A stretch of 64,000 nucleotides of DNA, from positions 1 through 64,000 of the forward strand of contig NZ_JACJRE010000027.1 of the NCBI RefSeq assembly GCF_014697075.1, written 5' to 3'. The first letter of the stretch is position 1. Each line of letters begins with the position of its first letter. Shown here piece by piece: positions 29,208 to 37,464 of the stretch. The DNA comes from Tolypothrix sp. FACHB-123. Its GTDB lineage: Bacteria > Cyanobacteriota > Cyanobacteriia > Cyanobacteriales > Nostocaceae. The position numbers and the translations under genes were made by a program. Below the pieces are notes generated by a model that had not been told where the DNA came from, ran no database searches, and saw only the letters and a program-made list of their open reading frames with translations.

Positions 29208-31619
29208 ATGTATGAACTAGTTCAAGCTGCTTTAAACAGTGATGATAAAATTGCTCTTTACCAGTTAATTTTGGCAATTAAATCTACTGGTAAGCGTTAT
29301 TTTTTGAGAAACGAGATTTTACAAGCTTTTGCTGATTATTGCCAGCAATCTCACCGACCTAGCTATTTTTATCATGCTTCTGCTATCGGCAAACTCATTC
29401 ACTACTGTCATGAAATTATTTTAGAAGGTGACAGTACTTGGTTTGTGGCACGTCCCCGGATTGCAAGTCAAGAAGTTTGGCGATTAACAGGCGAAGGTAG
29501 TGATTTTGAGCAGATGACACCTCAAGCATTACTAGATGTGAGAGACCGTTTAGTTAATCGCTACCAACCTCACATTTTAGATATAGACCTCCATCCTTTT
29601 TATGCTAATTCTCCAACAATTAGCGATCCGAGGAATATTGGTCAAGGTCTAAGCTTTCTCAACCGTTATCTATGCAGTCAGGTATTAACAAATCCGCAAT
29701 ACTGCTTAGAGGTATTATTTCAAGTTCTGCATCGATTAAATTATGATGGCATTGGCTTGCTGATTAACGATCGCATTAAATCCGGTGACCAATTAGCCGA
29801 AAAAATGCAGCAAGTCCGCAAATTCTTGACTCAGATACATCCTGACACCCCATACGCCAAATTTCGCTTTGAATTAGAAAAACTCGGCTTTGAACCAGGT
29901 TGGGGAAATACAGCCTCGCGGATGAGTGAAACCTTAGAACTTCTCCAACACCTGATTGAAAATCCCCAACCAGGAATTTTAGAAGCATTTGTGGCGCGGG
30001 TTCCTGCTGTCTTCCGAGTGGTGCTGATTTCCATACATGGTTGGGTAGGACAGGAAGGAGTTCTCGGTAAAGATGAAACCTTAGGCCAAGTTGTCTATGT
30101 TCTAGAACAGGCGCGTAGCTTAGAAAATACCCTGCGTCAAGAAATTGAACTAGCTGGTCTTAACCTTTTAGGTATTCAACCTCATGTAATTATTCTTACC
30201 AGACTCATTCCTAACTGTGAAGGTACATTCTGCAACCTGCGACGGGAAAAAATTGCTGGGACAGAGAATGGCTGGATATTGCGTGTACCTTTTGGAGAAT
30301 TCAATCCGGAAATTACCGATAATTGGATTTCTAAATATGAAATTTGGCCTTATTTAGAAACATTTGCCCAAGATGCAGAAAAAGAACTGTTAGCAGAATT
30401 TCACGGTAAACCCCATCTCGTTATTGGGAATTATAGTGATGGTAATTTAGTCGCTTTTCTCCTAGCTCAACGGCTGAAAGTCACCCATTGCCATATTGCC
30501 CATGTTTTAGAAAAGCCAAAACATTTATTTAGTAATCTTTATTGGCAAGATTTAGAGGAAAAATATCATTTTTCAGCGCAATTCAGTGCCGATTTAATTA
30601 ATATGAATGCAGCCGATTTTATCGTGACTTCATCTTACCAAGAAATTGTCGGCACGCCGGAAACTATTGGACAGTATGAATCCTACAAATGTTTTACCAT
30701 GCCTGAGTTGTATCATGTCATTGATGGCATTGATTTATTTAATCATAAATTTAATGTGGTAGCACCGGGAGTTAGCGAGGATATATTTTTCCCCTTCAGC
30801 CAATTTCAAGAACGAGATCCCAAACTGCAAGCACAAATAAATGACCTACTTTTTCATCGCGAAGATGGGCAGATTTTAGGTTCTTTAAAGCACCCAGATA
30901 AACGACCTATTTTAACTGTAGCTCCCATAATTTCGGTTAAAAATCTGACCGGTTTAGCTGAGTGCTTTGGTAAAAGTCAAGCTTTACAAGAAAATTGCAA
31001 CTTATTTATATTAACTGGTAAGCTGCATACATCAGAAGCAGCCAACCCAGAAGAAGCCGCAGAAATCCAAAAGCTGCACGATATTATCAATCAATACCAA
31101 CTCCACGGTCATATTCGCTGGTTGGGGATGCGTCTTCCGAGTCAGGATATCGGGGAAGTCTATCGTGTAGTAGCGGATAAAAAGGGTCTTTATGTCCATT
31201 TTGCTCGCTTTGAAGCTTTTGGCAGAAGTATTCTCGAAGCCATGATTTCTGGCTTACCAACTTTCGCCACTCAGTTTGGCGGTGCTTTAGAAATTATCGA
31301 AGAGCAAGAACATAGATTTGGGCTGAATCCGACAGATTTAGAAGGCTCTGCCACCAGGATATGGGATTTCTGTACCCAATGCGATGCTCATCCCGAATAT
31401 TGGCAAGAAGTTTCCGATTGGATGATCCAACGAGTTCGCAATAAGTATAACTGGAAGTTACATAGTAATCAGTTGCTGTTGCTAGCTAAAATTTATAGCT
31501 TCTGGAATTTTGTCGCCCCAGAAAATACTGAAGCCAGGTTGCGCTATATGCAAACACTATTTCATCTAATTTATAAACCCAGAGCCGATAGCATTTTGGC
31601 GAAGCACATGCATCGTTAG
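29208..31619 (+). CDS. sus: Sucrose synthase
   Basis: An 803-residue retaining glycosyltransferase (GT4) that interconverts sucrose plus NDP with fructose plus NDP-glucose. The N-terminal about 240 residues form the sucrose-synthase-specific regulatory region. Then come VVLISIHGWVGQ, HVIILTRLIPN, CHIAHVLEKPKH, DFIVTSSYQEI, the signature FNVVAPGVSEDIFFPF, and FARFEAFGRSILEAM with the donor-binding acidic residues. In filamentous cyanobacteria sucrose synthase mainly cleaves sucrose, linking sucrose carried to heterocysts with ADP-glucose and glycogen. The ATG at 29208 has AGGA 8 bases upstream. A GH65/phosphoglucomutase fusion follows 81 bases later and may be cotranscribed. Confidence 0.94.
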   Translation: MYELVQAALNSDDKIALYQLILAIKSTGKRYFLRNEILQAFADYCQQSHRPSYFYHASAIGKLIHYCHEIILEGDSTWFVARPRIASQEVWRLTGEGSDFEQMTPQALLDVRDRLVNRYQPHILDIDLHPFYANSPTISDPRNIGQGLSFLNRYLCSQVLTNPQYCLEVLFQVLHRLNYDGIGLLINDRIKSGDQLAEKMQQVRKFLTQIHPDTPYAKFRFELEKLGFEPGWGNTASRMSETLELLQHLIENPQPGILEAFVARVPAVFRVVLISIHGWVGQEGVLGKDETLGQVVYVLEQARSLENTLRQEIELAGLNLLGIQPHVIILTRLIPNCEGTFCNLRREKIAGTENGWILRVPFGEFNPEITDNWISKYEIWPYLETFAQDAEKELLAEFHGKPHLVIGNYSDGNLVAFLLAQRLKVTHCHIAHVLEKPKHLFSNLYWQDLEEKYHFSAQFSADLINMNAADFIVTSSYQEIVGTPETIGQYESYKCFTMPELYHVIDGIDLFNHKFNVVAPGVSEDIFFPFSQFQERDPKLQAQINDLLFHREDGQILGSLKHPDKRPILTVAPIISVKNLTGLAECFGKSQALQENCNLFILTGKLHTSEAANPEEAAEIQKLHDIINQYQLHGHIRWLGMRLPSQDIGEVYRVVADKKGLYVHFARFEAFGRSILEAMISGLPTFATQFGGALEIIEEQEHRFGLNPTDLEGSATRIWDFCTQCDAHPEYWQEVSDWMIQRVRNKYNWKLHSNQLLLLAKIYSFWNFVAPENTEARLRYMQTLFHLIYKPRADSILAKHMHR

Positions 31620-31690
31620 GGTATGGGGCACTTCGACTTCGCTCAATGCCCCATGCCCAATGCCCCATGCCCCATGCCCAATGCCCCATG
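31620..31690. repeat. CCATGCCCAATGCC heptamer tract
   Basis: About eight CCATGCC/CAATGCC units fill the space between sucrose synthase and the GH65 gene and end just before its ATG. The start of the next gene therefore lacks a normal ribosome-binding site. Confidence 0.8.
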
Positions 31691-31700
31691 ACAACTGACA

Positions 31701-34580
31701 ATGGACACTAAAGGTAATTACCGCGATTTTATTTATCAAGACTGGATTTTAACGGAAACCCAGTTTCACCCCGAGCAATTGCAGTCTAGAGAAACGATTT
31801 TCACCATTGGCAACGGTTATTTAGGAACCAGAGGTAGCTTTGAAGAAGGGTATATGCGTGCATTACCCGCTACTTTCATCCACGGTGTTTATGACGAGGT
31901 TCCTGTTGTTTATACAGAGTTGGTCAATTGTCCTGATTGGTTACCATTGGTGGTGACGATTAATGGCGATCGCTTTCGTCTCGATCAAGGTGAGATATTA
32001 AAATATAGCCGCCAACTCGATGTCCGCCAAGGTCTTTTAACTCGTTCTGTGCGTTGGCGCAGTCCTAAGGGTAGTACAATAGACCTGCATTTTGAGCGCT
32101 TCGCCAGCATTGCCGATCAGCATGTGTTAGGGCAACGCTGTCAAGTCACACCTCTAGATTTTTCTGGTGTGATTGAAATTCAAGCTAGCATCAACGGTTA
32201 TCCGGAAAATCCCGGTTTTAATCACTGGGAATGTCTCGAACAAGACAAAACAGATGAGGGTATCTGGTTACATCGTCGCACGCGCAACTCCCGAATTGAT
32301 ATTGGTTTGGCTGCTAAGTTGACTATTTTTGGGGCAGAAGCATCATTACAAGTTTACAGTGCGCCTGGTTATCCCACCTTAAGCGCTACCTTCCTGGCGA
32401 CAGCTAATCAAACAGTCACAGCCGAAAAGGTAGTGACGATTTTTACCTCCCGTGAAGTGTCAGCAGCAGAACAAGCCGCAAGGGAAAAATTAGTAGTTTT
32501 ACCGAACTATGAAACACTTCTTTTAGAGCAGCAACAAGCTTGGGCAAAAATTTGGCAAAAAAGTGATATCATAATCGAAGGGGATGTTATAGCAGCTTTT
32601 GCAGTTCGCTACAATTTATTTCAACTTTTAATTGCTGCTCCCAAAGATGACGATCGAGTCAGTATCCCTGCCAAAACCCTGTCTGGTTTCGGCTATCACG
32701 GGCATATTTTTTGGGATACAGAAATATTTATTCTGCCATTTTTCATCTATACCCAACCTGAATTAGCGAGAAATCTCCTAAGTTACCGTTACCACACCTT
32801 AAATGGAGCGCGACGCAAGGCGGCTCATGATGGGTATAAAGGCGCGATGTATGCTTGGGAAAGTGCCGATAGTGGGGATGAGGTGACACCTAGATGGGCG
32901 CTACCGAACGATCCCTATGGGGAAGATGTGCGGATTTGGTGTCGCGATCGCGAAATTCATATTAGTGCAGATATCGCTTATGCCGTCTGGTTCTACTGGC
33001 AAGCCACTGGGGATGATGAGTGGATGCGCGACTGTGGGGCGGAGATTGTCTTAGATACGGCGATATTCTGGGGTAGTCGGGTGGAATTTAACCCCAAATA
33101 CGAACGTTATGAGATTCGCGGCGTGATTGGTGCAGACGAATATCACGAGTTTGTCCATAACAATACTTTCACCAACCGCATGGTGCAATGGCATTTGGAA
33201 CGAGCCATCAAAGTTTATAATTGGCTCAAGGCTACCTTCCCGGAAAAAGCAAAGGAACTAGAAGAGAAATTGCATCTGGGTACAAAACAGCGATCGCGCT
33301 GGCAAGATATCATTGCTAATATTTGGCTGCTGCAAGATTACACCACAGGAATGATTGAGCAGTACGAGGGGTTTTTCCAGTTAGAAGATATCGATTTAAA
33401 TGAATATGAACCGCGTACACGTTCCATGCAAGCAATCTTAGGGATAGAGGGAGCAAATAAGCGCCAAGTCCTCAAGCAACCAGATGTGTTAATGCTGCTA
33501 TATCTGATGCGCCAATCAGGAGAACCGCCCTACGATGCAAAAACTTTACAGGTAAATTGGGATTACTACGCACCCCGTACAGATATCACCTACGGTTCCT
33601 CCCTCGGCCCGGCGATTCACGCTATCCTAGCCTCAGACTTGGGGAAATCCGCAGATGCTTACGAACGCTTCATGCAAGCGGCGATGGTAGATTTAGAAGA
33701 TGTCCGGGGTAATAATAACGATGGCATACATGGGGCGAGTGCTGGGGGAATCTGGCAAACGGTGATTTTTGGTTTTGGTGGTATCCAAATGACCGAAAAT
33801 GTCCCTGTGGCTCATCCCCAATTACCCCCAAATTGGACGCGCTTGAAATTTCAACTGCATTGGCGGGGAAAATGGCATGAATTTGATTTGCGATCGCCTG
33901 CAACTCCATCTGCTGATATTCGCGGCGTGATTTTTGATTTAGATGGGGTATTAACAGATACAGCAGAATATCACTATCGAGCTTGGCAAAGACTAGCAGA
34001 TGAAGAGGGAATACCATTTAATCGAGAAGATAACGAGGCATTGCGGGGAGTATCGCGACGGGAATCACTGATATTGATTGTCAAAAATAGACCATATACA
34101 GAAGCGGAACTTCAAGAAATGATGGAGCGGAAGAATAATTATTATGTAGAATCAATTCAAAATATTACACCAAAGGATTTATTACCAGGTGCGATCGCAC
34201 TTTTAGATGAATTACGGCAAGCGGGAATCAAAATTGCGATCGGTTCAGCTAGCAAAAATGCCCACACAGTAGTGGAGAAATTAGGGATTGCTGATAAAGT
34301 AGATGCGATCGCTGATGGTTATAGCGTTCAGCAACCCAAACCCGCACCAGACTTATTTTTATTCGCCGCCCAAGAGTTAGGATTACCAGCAAACCAATGT
34401 ATAGTCGTAGAAGATGCCGCTGCGGGGATTGAAGCTGGTTTAGCAGCGCAAATGTGCACAGTAGGACTCGGCCCAGTTGAACGTGTAGGTGCAGCTAATG
34501 TAGTTTTGCCTAGTTTAGCCGGGATTACATGGGCAAATTTAAAAGCGAAATTGATGAGTGCAAACACAAGCAAACATTAG
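31701..34580 (+). CDS. GH65 disaccharide phosphorylase fused to beta-phosphoglucomutase
   Basis: A 959-residue two-enzyme fusion. Residues 1-730 are a glycoside hydrolase family 65 phosphorylase: N-terminal GNGYLGTRGSFEEG, an (alpha/alpha)6 core, the catalytic acid Glu480 in GADEYHEF, and the phosphate-binding YGSSLGPAIHA. GH65 enzymes cleave maltose, trehalose, kojibiose or related sugars to beta-glucose-1-phosphate plus glucose. Residues from about 738 are a HAD beta-phosphoglucomutase with the nucleophile motif FDLDGVLTD (Asp746/Asp748), GSASKN and VEDAAAGIEAG, which would turn beta-glucose-1-phosphate into glucose-6-phosphate. The fusion channels sugar to glycolysis. Substrate is undecided; sucrose synthase upstream suggests a shared role in disaccharide use. 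Confidence 0.93.
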   Translation: MDTKGNYRDFIYQDWILTETQFHPEQLQSRETIFTIGNGYLGTRGSFEEGYMRALPATFIHGVYDEVPVVYTELVNCPDWLPLVVTINGDRFRLDQGEILKYSRQLDVRQGLLTRSVRWRSPKGSTIDLHFERFASIADQHVLGQRCQVTPLDFSGVIEIQASINGYPENPGFNHWECLEQDKTDEGIWLHRRTRNSRIDIGLAAKLTIFGAEASLQVYSAPGYPTLSATFLATANQTVTAEKVVTIFTSREVSAAEQAAREKLVVLPNYETLLLEQQQAWAKIWQKSDIIIEGDVIAAFAVRYNLFQLLIAAPKDDDRVSIPAKTLSGFGYHGHIFWDTEIFILPFFIYTQPELARNLLSYRYHTLNGARRKAAHDGYKGAMYAWESADSGDEVTPRWALPNDPYGEDVRIWCRDREIHISADIAYAVWFYWQATGDDEWMRDCGAEIVLDTAIFWGSRVEFNPKYERYEIRGVIGADEYHEFVHNNTFTNRMVQWHLERAIKVYNWLKATFPEKAKELEEKLHLGTKQRSRWQDIIANIWLLQDYTTGMIEQYEGFFQLEDIDLNEYEPRTRSMQAILGIEGANKRQVLKQPDVLMLLYLMRQSGEPPYDAKTLQVNWDYYAPRTDITYGSSLGPAIHAILASDLGKSADAYERFMQAAMVDLEDVRGNNNDGIHGASAGGIWQTVIFGFGGIQMTENVPVAHPQLPPNWTRLKFQLHWRGKWHEFDLRSPATPSADIRGVIFDLDGVLTDTAEYHYRAWQRLADEEGIPFNREDNEALRGVSRRESLILIVKNRPYTEAELQEMMERKNNYYVESIQNITPKDLLPGAIALLDELRQAGIKIAIGSASKNAHTVVEKLGIADKVDAIADGYSVQQPKPAPDLFLFAAQELGLPANQCIVVEDAAAGIEAGLAAQMCTVGLGPVERVGAANVVLPSLAGITWANLKAKLMSANTSKH

Positions 34581-34606
34581 CCATGTGAATCGGCACTTTT
34601 TCATCA

Positions 34607-34783
34607 TCACTTAAATATCAATTTCACTATCAATTCGTAAGCATATCCGCCTAATAATACACCTGCTGCCCCAATTAATCCTAGTAATGGAGGAACTGGA
34701 GCAGGTAACTTAATCCAACCAAATACCACACCGATAATAAACCCTCCCAGCAGCGACATCCCAGCCTGTCTTAAGAAGTCCAT
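34607..34783 (-). CDS. XapX-type (DUF1427) small membrane protein
   Basis: A 58-residue protein that reads MDFLRQAGMSLLGGFIIGVV, then KLPAPVPPLLGLIGAAGVLLG and a short polar end. The two hydrophobic hairpin helices around PAPxPPLLGLxGxxGxLLG match the XapX/DUF1427 family, of unknown function. AAGGA lies 7 bases before the ATG at 34783. It follows the adenosine-specific kinase gene by 44 bases on the same strand, so the two probably form a short operon. Confidence 0.78.
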   Translation of the reverse strand: MDFLRQAGMSLLGGFIIGVVFGWIKLPAPVPPLLGLIGAAGVLLGGYAYELIVKLIFK

Positions 34784-34827
34784 TAGTTAGTCCTTGTGAA
34801 TTTTATGATGACTTCGGGCAGTAAAAA

Positions 34828-35310
34828 TTAAAGTTTATAACCAATTTGGCGTAAAAAGCTTTGACGTGCTTTGACATCCGCCGGCGTTTCTAATCCTTTG
34901 GGTGAAAATCCATCAATCACGCCGAGAATACCTCTACCTTGTTCGGTTTGGGCGACAATTACCTCTACAGGATTGGCGGTAGCGCAGTAGATTGTACAGA
35001 CTTCTGGACATTGCTTAATGGCATTGAGAAAATTGATAGGATAGGCGTCTTTGAGTAAAATGATAAAACTGTGACCGGCACCAAGCGCGATCGCATTATT
35101 AATTGCTGCATCTTCCAAAGCGCGATCGCTTCCTGTACTTCTGACTAAGCAAGGGCCTGAAGCTTCGCAAAAAGCAATCCCAAATTTCACCTGTGAAGAT
35201 ATACCCACCATAATTTCATGCAGGTCTTCCACTGTTTTGATAAAGTGGGTTTGCCCCAAAATTATGTTACAGCCTTCGGGAATTTGTATTGCCACTGCTT
35301 TGAGTTCCAT
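34828..35310 (-). CDS. Adenosine-specific kinase (DUF355 family)
   Basis: A compact 160-residue protein matching the adenosine-specific kinase family (PF04008): IPEGCNIILGQTHFIKTVEDL near the start, VKFGIAFCEASGPCLVRSTG in the middle, AIALGAGHSFIILLKDAYPI and ANPVEVIVAQTEQGRGILGVIDG toward the end. Archaeal members bind adenosine and AMP; the role in cyanobacteria is poorly known, perhaps purine salvage. It ends with a normal C-terminus and heads a likely two-gene unit with the XapX gene. Confidence 0.88.
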   Translation of the reverse strand: MELKAVAIQIPEGCNIILGQTHFIKTVEDLHEIMVGISSQVKFGIAFCEASGPCLVRSTGSDRALEDAAINNAIALGAGHSFIILLKDAYPINFLNAIKQCPEVCTIYCATANPVEVIVAQTEQGRGILGVIDGFSPKGLETPADVKARQSFLRQIGYKL

Positions 35311-35590
35311 GTTGCTTGCCTCTTAGTGCAGAACTCACATACAACAAAGTTGTGATGAGATTATTTTTGTACTTTCGGGAATACCTAGCCTCAGAAATAC
35401 ACAATTCCTTACAGGAAAGCAATTTCAACTGATTAATAAGTTTTATTTATCCAATTAAAAAACAAAAATATTTGCTTCTATGGTTAAGAATCTCTAAAGT
35501 TATATCAGCTAGTCAAGCTAAAATTGATTAGCAAACTTTTGCTCATATTTTGAGACAAAAGTCAACAGTAAAACTTAATTTATTAATTAA

Positions 35591-35603
35591 TATAATACAC
35601 TTG
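35591..35603 (+). promoter_or_regulatory. Perfect -10 box placed for leaderless transcription
   Basis: TATAAT at 35591-35596 ends 6 bases before the GTG start at 35603. A transcript started from it would begin at or next to the start codon, and no Shine-Dalgarno lies upstream. No good -35 is seen; the upstream stretch is a run of TTAATTAA-like bases. Confidence 0.45.
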
Positions 35604-36040
35604 TGGAAATCTCTAACAAATCTGAATACGCACTTCTAGCGCTGTTAGAGTTGGCGAGCCGTTACTCTAGTGGCGAATCTCTGCAAATCCGACAGATGGC
35701 GGTACTGCAAGATATACCCAACCGCTACTTAGAGCAATTACTCGCTACTTTGAGGCGTGGTGGTTTAATTAAGAGCATCCGGGGAGCCAAGGGAGGTTAC
35801 GTCTTAGCACGGGAACCGCGCAAAATTACCTTACTGGAAGCTTGGAGTTGTATTGAAGGGGTAGATGCAGTCACGCCAAAAGTTGAGCAACATGGCAAAA
35901 CCTTAGAAACCCAAATTATCCAGGAAGTGTGGCAAGAAGCGCGTCAAGCGGCTAACGCAGTTTTAGAAAGTTACACTCTCCAAGATTTGTGCGATCGCCG
36001 CAGCAAGCACCGCGACAAAGAACTGATGTACTATATTTAA
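35603..36040 (+). CDS. Rrf2-family transcriptional regulator
   Basis: DNA-binding protein of 145 residues with the Rrf2 winged helix: NKSEYALLALLELA, the recognition-helix region IPNRYLEQLLATLRRGGLIKSIRGAKGGY and the wing LAREPRKITLLEAW. IscR-type members bind [2Fe-2S] through three Cys; here only Cys about 82 and about 130 are present and their spacing is not the IscR pattern, so cluster binding is doubtful. The closest match I recall is the cyanobacterial Slr0846 type, implicated in photosystem I and iron-related regulation. The GTG start directly follows a -10 box. Confidence 0.85.
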   Translation: MEISNKSEYALLALLELASRYSSGESLQIRQMAVLQDIPNRYLEQLLATLRRGGLIKSIRGAKGGYVLAREPRKITLLEAWSCIEGVDAVTPKVEQHGKTLETQIIQEVWQEARQAANAVLESYTLQDLCDRRSKHRDKELMYYI

Positions 36041-36176
36041 TCGCTAACAATATACCGCCCACAGGCTTTGTGCTATTAGCCGCACCCTTTGAGGGTGACG
36101 GCTATATTGCGATATTAGTCAGAGATTTTGATACAGTCTTCCCCCCTGCCCCCTGCCCCTTTTCCTCTTGATGACT

Positions 36177-36611
36177 CTACTTCTTCTCTGGCTGTTGAGA
36201 AATTGAGAGGGTATAGTTAACCTGGCGTTGAGATACATCTCCTACATAAAACGAATATTCTCCAGATTGCCAGTAACCAGCTAGTTCCGCCTTACCTTCC
36301 GAACTATCTGCGAGGACACAGAATTTACCCCCAGGCCCGTCAATCAGCAAAGTTGGCTGTCCTTTACTCTCTACCGTGACGCGCAAATAAGGCAGCGATT
36401 TTGGTACCTGAATCACTTGACTTGGTTTTGCAGGAATATTACCACAATTGCTTTTTACAGCAGCGTCAGACTTGCCATTGAATACTACTGGATCTGAGCG
36501 TAAATTGGCACTAATGATGTTGGCAGGGGTTTGCGCCAAATTAGCATCACTCAATACCAAACTCATCGCCAAAGCTGCGGGAACAACCGTAAATAGTTTA
36601 TGTATTTTCAT
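36177..36611 (-). CDS. Exported conserved hypothetical protein
   Basis: Protein of 144 residues with a Sec signal peptide (LFTVVPAALAMSLVLSDANLAQ). The mature domain has two Cys (in SNCGNIP and KFCVLAD) that could form a disulfide, LPYLRVTVESKGQPTLLIDGPGG, and a C-terminal SGEYSFYVGDVSQRQVNYTLSIS, which resembles the beta-sandwich of pre-peptidase C-terminal-like domains. Function unknown. It is convergent to the Rrf2 gene; the 136 bases between them contain a C-rich low-complexity tract. Confidence 0.7.
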   Translation of the reverse strand: MKIHKLFTVVPAALAMSLVLSDANLAQTPANIISANLRSDPVVFNGKSDAAVKSNCGNIPAKPSQVIQVPKSLPYLRVTVESKGQPTLLIDGPGGKFCVLADSSEGKAELAGYWQSGEYSFYVGDVSQRQVNYTLSISQQPEKK

Positions 36612-37063
36612 ATTATTAAGTAAATGCTCCCGACTGATTAGTAAGCGATATTTTTAAACATAATCTAAGTTTTTAGACGATGATAATCAGATTATGTTCC
36701 ATCAAACAATGTATAAATTATTATCTTTACATATTAGAAATATAAGACAGAAAGTCCATAAAAAAATTGTGAAGTAAATAATTTCTAAATAGGCAATCTA
36801 TACGGAGATTGAGACAATTTAAATACTCAGTATGATAGTTTGCAGTAAATGTTGTTGTTCGTAACCGCACCTGTACTATTTTGGAATGTCCGGATTAGTG
36901 ACAAATAATCATGAAATCATTGCCATGAAGGTGTTTGAGGAAGCTATTAAATTGAAATTTTGACACAAATTATATTTTTAAGTTATTTAAAACAGTCAGG
37001 CAAACATATACATCAGCTAAAATCACAGACAAAACCGCCTACAAGCTGAGGTAGAAAAGATTC
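36612..37063. other. AT-rich divergent intergenic region
   Basis: About 450 bases between two genes pointing away from each other. No gene, repeat array or convincing promoter motif was found beyond AT-rich stretches. Confidence 0.45.
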
Positions 37064-37408
37064 ATGAATCCTCAACCTGAAGAAGACTTGCAGCGTCGCC
37101 TGCAAAACCTAGAGGCAGAGATTAATTCCTCGTCTCAAGAAGTTTCCCAATCAGAATCACCAAAACCAAGTATTGGGTTTAGTTTTGAGAGCTTCAATTC
37201 CCAATTAATCAGATTGCAAAACTGGTTCAATAGCTTGACGGGAACGAGAAAGCTAGCAGTTTTAGGGGTGATGGCGCTTTTAGGTATAGCAGTGGTACAA
37301 GCATTGCTCAAACTTGTAGCCTCCGTCATTAGTCTGGCAGTGTTGGCAGTGTTGGTGTATGTTGGATACAAATTTTTTGTGTCTAGTAATTTTCAACAGA
37401 AAAAATAG
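37064..37408 (+). CDS. Small membrane protein with coiled N-terminus
   Basis: Protein of 114 residues: a short helical, heptad-like start (EEDLQRRLQNLEAEINSSSQ), a polar linker and one or two membrane helices (about 65-106) in LAVLGVMALLGIAVVQALLK and VASVISLAVLAVLVYVGYKFF. No enzyme motifs. The ATG at 37064 has GAGG about 11 bases upstream. It is 56 bases ahead of the large RDD/pentapeptide protein on the same strand, so cotranscription is likely. Family not recognised. Confidence 0.7.
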   Translation: MNPQPEEDLQRRLQNLEAEINSSSQEVSQSESPKPSIGFSFESFNSQLIRLQNWFNSLTGTRKLAVLGVMALLGIAVVQALLKLVASVISLAVLAVLVYVGYKFFVSSNFQQKK

Positions 37409-37464
37409 CTGAGTTAAACCGCGTCCACAGCGGTGTAGAAGTAAAGTCAAAGGTAATTAATAAG

